From a virus: a stretch of 22,519 nucleotides of DNA. The position numbers and the translations under genes are program-made. A model generated the notes under the pieces. The model saw only the letters and a program-made list of their open reading frames with translations, had not been told where the DNA came from and did not search any database. The stretch lies in the IMG/VR virus record IMGVR_UViG_3300049846_000450, positions 1 through 22,519 of that record, one strand, 5' to 3'. Below are positions 22,018-22,519 of the stretch, one piece after another; position 1 is the first letter of the stretch, and the number at the start of each line of letters is the position of its first letter.

Positions 22018-22519
22018 GTGGAAGAACTTCAGATCCAGAAGATCCAAATACCCGCACATCACCTTCCGGCCTACTGTATATCTGAGGCTCTCGAAAGAGG
22101 TCTTGGAGGTAGGTGGTTAATCAATGTTTTCGGTGGCTTGGGTGATGTCGTATGTGCCGAACCAACTGTCAGATATATGCTGAAACACTTTGCTGGTGAG
22201 TTTTCAATCTGCACTCGAAACCCTGAGTTATTCTCTCACCTAAAGTTCAAGGAAGTGTTCGACAGGACGAAGGATAAACCAGATTGGGATAAATACTTTT
22301 CTTTTCACACGATGAAGCACGAAAACGATTTAATATCGTGGTTTGTTTCATACCCTCTAATGAGTCCGGTGGACTACGCTTCTATATGCTCCGCAAGAAT
22401 GATTCTCCCGAATAAGGATAAGGAAATACAACTACCTGAGTTCGATACCTCTAATGAAACAGTATTAAAAATTTGTATGGACTCGGATAAGTACGTCGTC
22501 ATTCATGCTGGAAAGACCT
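22018..22519 (+). CDS. Glycosyltransferase-like protein (GT9/heptosyltransferase fold), partial
   Basis: The frame is open from GTG 22018 to the end of the window, 167 codons. Residues include LINVFGGLGDVVCAEPTVRY, a Rossmann-like 'GG.GD.....P..r' start seen in family-9 glycosyltransferases and relatives. Later come FSICTRNPELFSHLKFKEVF and, at the cut edge, KYVVIHAGKT, resembling the 'hPG' block that opens the second domain and binds the sugar nucleotide. An in-frame TAG lies just upstream, so GTG 22018 is the first possible start; its ribosome site is weak and a later start is possible. The C-terminal half is missing. It is divergent from the oxygenase pair. Confidence 0.68.
   Translation, partial: MEELQIQKIQIPAHHLPAYCISEALERGLGGRWLINVFGGLGDVVCAEPTVRYMLKHFAGEFSICTRNPELFSHLKFKEVFDRTKDKPDWDKYFSFHTMKHENDLISWFVSYPLMSPVDYASICSARMILPNKDKEIQLPEFDTSNETVLKICMDSDKYVVIHAGKT

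Overview
This window is the virion-structure half of a tailed bacteriophage (Caudoviricetes) or prophage with a contractile tail, so myovirus morphology. The evidence is an unbroken run of plus-strand genes in the classical order portal, head morphogenesis, protease/scaffold, decoration, major capsid, head completion, sheath, tube, chaperones, tape measure, baseplate and fibres. Genes are packed with ATGA, TAATG or TGATG overlaps. I see no bacterial housekeeping genes, integrase or tRNA, so neither host nor lifestyle can be fixed. The baseplate set (Dit-like protein, plug, hub, Gp138-type spike, gp25-like, gp47/J-like and DUF2612) resembles the compact baseplate described for the freshwater cyanophage Pam3. 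This and the two oxygenases at the right end would fit an environmental, possibly aquatic, phage; that is inference.

Layout. 1-47: last codons of an upstream gene, probably terminase large subunit. 49-6080: head module, with portal, a two-module beta-rich protein, Mu F-like head protein, DUF2213 protease fused to scaffold (with a likely nested scaffold start), decoration/cement protein and DUF2184 major capsid protein. It is closed by a strong intrinsic terminator at 6109-6143. 6206-9121: head-completion and neck module (unknown protein, DUF4054, small protein, Mu G/HK97 gp10-like, head closure with an FN3 domain, neck terminator). 9136-12892: sheath, tube, a pair of tail assembly chaperones joined by a -1 frameshift, and tape measure. 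12892-17979: baseplate. 17992-20847: a beta-helix fibre/spike protein, a very glycine-rich fibre and a small helical protein. 20844-21958: two overlapping minus-strand 2-oxoglutarate/Fe(II) oxygenases. 22018-22519: start of a plus-strand glycosyltransferase-like gene cut by the window edge. No stretch longer than 300 bases lacks a gene. The 59-base divergent gap at 21959-22017 shows no promoter I can defend.

The most notable points are: (1) a complete -1 frameshift signal (T7 slippery run, 7-nt spacer, 8-bp hairpin) that opens an 81-codon frame with no useful start codon of its own and ends exactly on the tape-measure start; (2) an internal Shine-Dalgarno and ATG that would produce a separate scaffold from the 3' half of the protease gene; (3) one beta-rich module present twice in a head-region protein and inserted once into the J-like baseplate wedge; (4) a TGA followed by a perfect hairpin and an open in-frame extension at 6662-6859; (5) paired oxygenases and a glycosyltransferase beside a Gly/Pro-rich fibre, suggesting modification of protein, glycan or DNA.
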